A program made the translations under genes and the position numbers. Below, in pieces: positions 13,058-15,741 of a DNA stretch of 15,741 nucleotides. Numbering within the stretch: position 1 is the stretch's first letter; each line of letters begins with the position of its first letter. The notes under the pieces are model-generated. The model worked only from the letters and a program-made list of their open reading frames with translations, had not been told where the DNA came from and did no database searches. Source of the DNA: Armatimonadaceae bacterium (GTDB lineage: Bacteria; Armatimonadota; Armatimonadia; Armatimonadales; Armatimonadaceae); contig JAUJNC010000088.1 of NCBI GenBank assembly GCA_030446525.1, positions 1 to 15,741 of the forward strand, written 5' to 3'.

Positions 13058-13999
13058 TTAGCGAAGGTACGTTGACAATCCGATCCGGAACCCGAAATCC
13101 TCCTCGATGTCGTTCTCCGAATAGTCCTGGTAGATGAAGGTGAAGTCAAGCGAGGTGTTACGGTTCAGGAATTGCTTGACCCCGATCTGCCCGCCGTAGA
13201 GGAATGAGTCGTCGTCGGCAATGTCTATGTCCACATTGGCATAACCGAAATAGGCACTGAGAAACGGCACGGTCCGGGAGCGGCCCACGAAGTTGTACCG
13301 CGCTCCAAGAGCGAGGCTCCACAACGTGAAGTCGAAGTCGTCATCACCACCCTCGATGCGCCGGTAGTTCAGTCGCCCGCCTGCCTGAAAGTTGCGGTTC
13401 AGGTACGGCAGGATTTGCAGCGTGGTGTCCACGCTGTCGAAGGGGTCGAAGGTAACGTCCGCCTCGATCTGAAACTCTGTCGTGCCCCGATCCGGCAGAG
13501 GGAACGGCAGGTCTCCCCGTGAACCGCTCGCCCCACCGGCGGCAGGGGCCGCTGCCTGGGTGGGGGAAGTCGGCGCCTTAGTTACTTGGGGCGCAGGAGC
13601 GGGAGCGGCAGGGGCGACTGGGGCCGGCCGTACCGGTTCCACGGCCAGCGCGCTCACCTCCTGGGCGAGGTTGCCGCCGCCCTCGGTGAAGACGTCGGCG
13701 ACCAGGATGGTGTCCACTTCCTGGCCGTGCACGTCGAATCGGACGATCTTATTAAGCACGAGGCCCTCGACCCGCTGCCGCAGCTGCTCCCCGCCGGCAT
13801 TGGGCACGGTGAGGCCACGGATGCGCACGCGGACCTCGACGAGGTTGCGCCGGATGGTGAGGGTGTCCGCGGTCGGGACGGCGATCACGGTGGTGGAGAA
13901 CGTCTCCCGGGCCGGGCTGCTGTTTTGTGCTGCTGACGGGTAAACGGAAACGAGAATCGATGGGGCGACGGCCACCGCCACGAATGACGTAAAACGCAT
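13058..13999 (-). CDS. Exported protein: SNase-like domain, Pro/Ala linker and outer-membrane beta-barrel
   Basis: ATG 13999 is preferred because a signal peptide follows at once (residues 1-24, cleavage likely after SAA), whereas upstream codons are unlike coding sequence for this protein. The 313-residue product has three parts. Residues about 33-107 (TTVIAVPTADTLTIRR, VRVRIRGLTVPN, NKIVRFDVHGQEVDTILVAD) resemble a staphylococcal-nuclease OB fold; of the catalytic triad only the first Arg seems kept, the Glu of the usual D.PE motif is Asn, and the later Arg is not visible, so it is probably not a nuclease. Residues about 118-165 are a Pro/Ala linker. Residues about 172-313 alternate polar and hydrophobic strands (LWSLALGARYNF, VPFLSAYFGYANVDI, SLDFTFIYQDY), an 8-strand-type outer-membrane barrel, ending in STYLR rather than Phe. 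Probable role: a surface binding protein; the ligand is unknown. Confidence 0.68.
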   Translation of the reverse strand: MRFTSFVAVAVAPSILVSVYPSAAQNSSPARETFSTTVIAVPTADTLTIRRNLVEVRVRIRGLTVPNAGGEQLRQRVEGLVLNKIVRFDVHGQEVDTILVADVFTEGGGNLAQEVSALAVEPVRPAPVAPAAPAPAPQVTKAPTSPTQAAAPAAGGASGSRGDLPFPLPDRGTTEFQIEADVTFDPFDSVDTTLQILPYLNRNFQAGGRLNYRRIEGGDDDFDFTLWSLALGARYNFVGRSRTVPFLSAYFGYANVDIDIADDDSFLYGGQIGVKQFLNRNTSLDFTFIYQDYSENDIEEDFGFRIGLSTYLR

Positions 14000-14022
14000 A
14001 CACGGATCTCTCAATCCTTGGT

Positions 14023-14163
14023 TTATTTCGGAACCAGATGCTCTACCAGCCGCAGGACCTCTGCCCGCGTCTCCTCGTCCAGGCCCAACTGCTGTGCGGT
14101 CGACCGGGTCGCCTTCAGGGACGGTGAGCGGTGTAACTCTGCCAAGGGCGCCAGAAACCACAC
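14023..14163 (-). CDS. Possible small protein or gene remnant upstream of the barrel gene
   Basis: A frame from GTG 14163 to TAA 14023-14025 encodes 46 residues, including QQLGLDEETRAEVLRLVEHL, a convincing amphipathic helix with coding-like composition. It ends 23 bases before the barrel gene ATG. No start signal is clear and no family is recognised; it may be the last part of a lost gene, since TAG stands two codons before the GTG. Confidence 0.25.
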   Translation of the reverse strand: MWFLAPLAELHRSPSLKATRSTAQQLGLDEETRAEVLRLVEHLVPK

Positions 14164-14269
14164 GGACTACGGGTCTGGCTGTTCCATGTCCAGTTCTGTC
14201 CCTTCATCGTATTCCGAAGCGCGCAAGCGGCAGACCTCAGTGAGCAACAGGGGGATCTGGGAGGGGCGC

Positions 14270-14416
14270 AGTGACGAAGAGAGCTCGAAGCTCATGCCGC
14301 TGCTGGTGGATCGTGTCGTGATGCAAAACCGGCAGGTGGCCGAGGTGACCATCCTGCCGGCTCTTGGGAACGTTTTGAGGATCCCCCGCATGAGGTTCGC
14401 AGACCGGGTGAACTAA
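14270..14416 (+). pseudogene. Possible serine-recombinase C-terminal tail next to the tRNA
   Basis: The plus frame ending at TAA 14414-14416 reads SDEESSKLMPLLVDRVVMQN and QVAEVTILP, similar to the end of large serine recombinases (LL.RV......V.I...P). Nothing before about 14270 in this frame is recognisable. It ends one base before the 3' end of the tRNA-His gene, a common integrase position. The similarity is short and remembered, so this stays tentative; the minus strand in the same stretch has an open frame without known features. Confidence 0.3.
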
Positions 14417-14417
14417 G

Positions 14418-14492
<75 letters not shown>

Positions 14493-14822
14493 GTATATCA
14501 ACGATGCGGCCCGTTGCGCGAGGGTGCTCGTTGCCGCCACGGGCGCACCCTGATTTCGACACTATTTTACCACGGCCTGGTGCCCGCTGTAAAGGCTGGC
14601 GCAGGCGGCGATGACGCGCCCGTCCGGCGGGCGGAACTCCGAATGCGTACAAGGCCGCGGTGCGACCCCTGGTGCGGGTGGAACAGGTGGCCAGGTTTCG
14701 GAGCCGCTGTCACCTGAGCAGGGCCGCGTCCAGCCGCTGCGCTTCGATCAAGAAGTTGTTCAGGCTCCTCGGAGCCGTGCCTCCGGGCAGGGCAAGCCGC
14801 GGATGGCGGGCCCGCCGGGCTG
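14493..14822. other. Gap between tRNA-His and the EamA gene
   Basis: About 330 bases with no gene I can support. An AT-rich spot near 14560-14575 (rc TAAAAT) might contain the tRNA promoter, but no good -35 is seen at the right spacing. On the minus strand, ending at a TGA near 14714, a short frame APRSLNNFLIEAQRLDAALLR looks coding-like and may be the end of a decayed gene; its 5' part is not recognisable. Confidence 0.4.
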
Positions 14823-15701
14823 TCAAGGTCGCCGGTCGCCTCGGCCGCGGGTGTTTACGAGCAGCACGCCCGCGAGGGCCAGGGCCCCGCCGGCGAGGGC
14901 CAGGGGGGTGGGGGCTTCGCCCAGCCAGATCCAGGCGATGGCGATGGCCAGTGCGGGCACCAGGTAGAGGAAGCTGGCCGCGCTCGATGCCGGGGTCTGC
15001 GAGAGGGTGTAGGCCCAGGTGGCGTAGGCGAGCGCGGTGGGGAAGACCCCCAGGTACAGGAGGGCGAGCGTTGCGCTCTGGGGAGCCGCCCGCACCGCGT
15101 CCGCGAAGCCGCGAGCGAAGAAAAACAAGGAGAGCGTCCCCGCCCAGATGGCGTAGGTCGAAAGCTCGAGCGCGCGGTACTTGGTCAGATACGGCTTCGA
15201 GAGGATCGCGTACAGGCTGAAACAGACGGCCGAGACCAGGAGGAAAAGGGCGCCGGGGGCGAAGCGCAGGCCCTTCCCTTCACCGACGGAGATCAGGGCC
15301 GCGCCGCAAAAGCTGAGGGCGATCCCGGCCCAGCCCCAGACGCGGAGCCGCTCGCCCAGGAAAGCGGTGGCGAGCAGGGCGGTGAAGATGGGGGCGGAGC
15401 TGAGCAGCAGACTGGCCGCGCCCGCCGTCACCGTCACCTCGCCGTAGTTGAGCGCCACGTGGTAGACGGTGACGCCCAGAAAGCCCAACAGCGCGATCAT
15501 CGGCAGGTCGCGCCGCTCGGGCCGGCGCATCGGGAAGAGCGCGGCGTAGCCGGCCAGCGCCGCCGAGGCCACCAGGAAGCGGCCGAGAGCCACGTGTTCG
15601 GGCGTGTACGCCGTGAGCGCCACCCGGATGGCGGCGAACGCCGAAGCCCAGGTCACGATGGTCGCGGCGGCCGCGGCCAGGGTGCGCGTGTCTGTTCGCA
15701 C
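14823..15701 (-). CDS. EamA-family (DMT superfamily) transporter
   Basis: The 292-residue protein has about ten hydrophobic helices in two repeated halves. The first EamA unit runs from [20 protein letters not shown] to [20 protein letters not shown]; the second from [20 protein letters not shown] to [20 protein letters not shown] with the ending LVNTRGRG. The GE after the fourth/ninth helices (FLGERL, WLGEAP) and [14 protein letters not shown] are family marks. Such proteins export or import small metabolites or amino acids across the inner membrane; the substrate cannot be told. The start is GTG 15701. It lies three bases after the stop of a partial upstream frame, so it may be in an operon whose first genes lie beyond the window. 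Confidence 0.9.
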   Translation of the reverse strand: MRTDTRTLAAAAATIVTWASAFAAIRVALTAYTPEHVALGRFLVASAALAGYAALFPMRRPERRDLPMIALLGFLGVTVYHVALNYGEVTVTAGAASLLLSSAPIFTALLATAFLGERLRVWGWAGIALSFCGAALISVGEGKGLRFAPGALFLLVSAVCFSLYAILSKPYLTKYRALELSTYAIWAGTLSLFFFARGFADAVRAAPQSATLALLYLGVFPTALAYATWAYTLSQTPASSAASFLYLVPALAIAIAWIWLGEAPTPLALAGGALALAGVLLVNTRGRGDRRP

Positions 15702-15704
15702 CGG

Positions 15705-15741
15705 TCAGTGCGGCGCGGCCGCCGCGAAGCGAGGCCCGGTT
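15705..15741 (-). CDS. Possible 3' end of an upstream gene (partial)
   Basis: The last bases contain a minus frame PRFAAAAPH ending at TGA 15705-15707, three bases before the EamA start. Too short to identify; listed because the spacing is that of an operon junction. Confidence 0.25.
   Translation of the reverse strand, partial: TGPRFAAAAPH

Noticed and set aside
14167..14391. 74-codon minus-strand frame between the barrel gene and the tRNA
   Set aside because: No ribosome binding site or family resemblance; the opposite strand has the more protein-like reading, itself only tentative.

Overview
The window is about 15.7 kb of GC-rich bacterial DNA, apparently from a Gram-negative organism (outer-membrane-type beta-barrel with signal peptide, cyclopropane fatty acid synthase, YqiK-like flotillin). 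The tRNA-His gene does not encode CCA, which argues against a typical gammaproteobacterium; the phylum cannot be fixed from the sequence. The region reads as a chromosomal segment broken up by mobile-element debris around a small restriction-modification-like cassette, with a tRNA-anchored right side.

Left part (1-3688): the 3' part of a flotillin/YqiK-like coiled-coil gene, carrying an in-frame TAG at 412-414, then a family GH29 alpha-L-fucosidase 12 nt downstream. A convergent gene for a zinc-ribbon SAM-dependent methyltransferase follows, separated from the fucosidase by a perfect 11-bp hairpin.

Debris 1 (3690-4209): three relics stand in tandem: the end and first codons of an IS3-type orfA, the C-terminal end of an HNH endonuclease, and the C-terminal part of a serine recombinase. 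A strong hairpin (4265-4300) closes the zone.

Cassette (4328-8591): a near-consensus sigma70 promoter precedes three tightly coupled genes. They encode a 73-aa helix-turn-helix protein, a 1096-aa Eco57I-like N6-adenine DNA methyltransferase with its own target-recognition region, and a 232-aa protein whose RPD...DIECK motif marks it as a PD-(D/E)XK nuclease. The layout (regulator, modification, cleavage; 3-nt gap and 13-nt overlap) suggests a self-contained DNA-modification/defence system. The nuclease and the non-catalytic ends of the methyltransferase match no named system that I recognise.

Debris 2 (about 8700-9494, minus strand): an in-frame chimera of an IS5-like transposase fragment with an unrelated C-terminus, overlapping by GTGA a frameshifted gene of a small uncharacterised family.

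Right part (9602-13999, all minus strand): an exported SNase-like/beta-barrel protein, a DUF6941-like protein, a VapBC-like antitoxin/PIN toxin pair, a membrane-anchored ankyrin protein and a cyclopropane fatty acid synthase. The first four are spaced like an operon. Then come a possible recombinase tail (plus strand) abutting a tRNA-His(GTG) gene, a low-information gap, and an EamA transporter.
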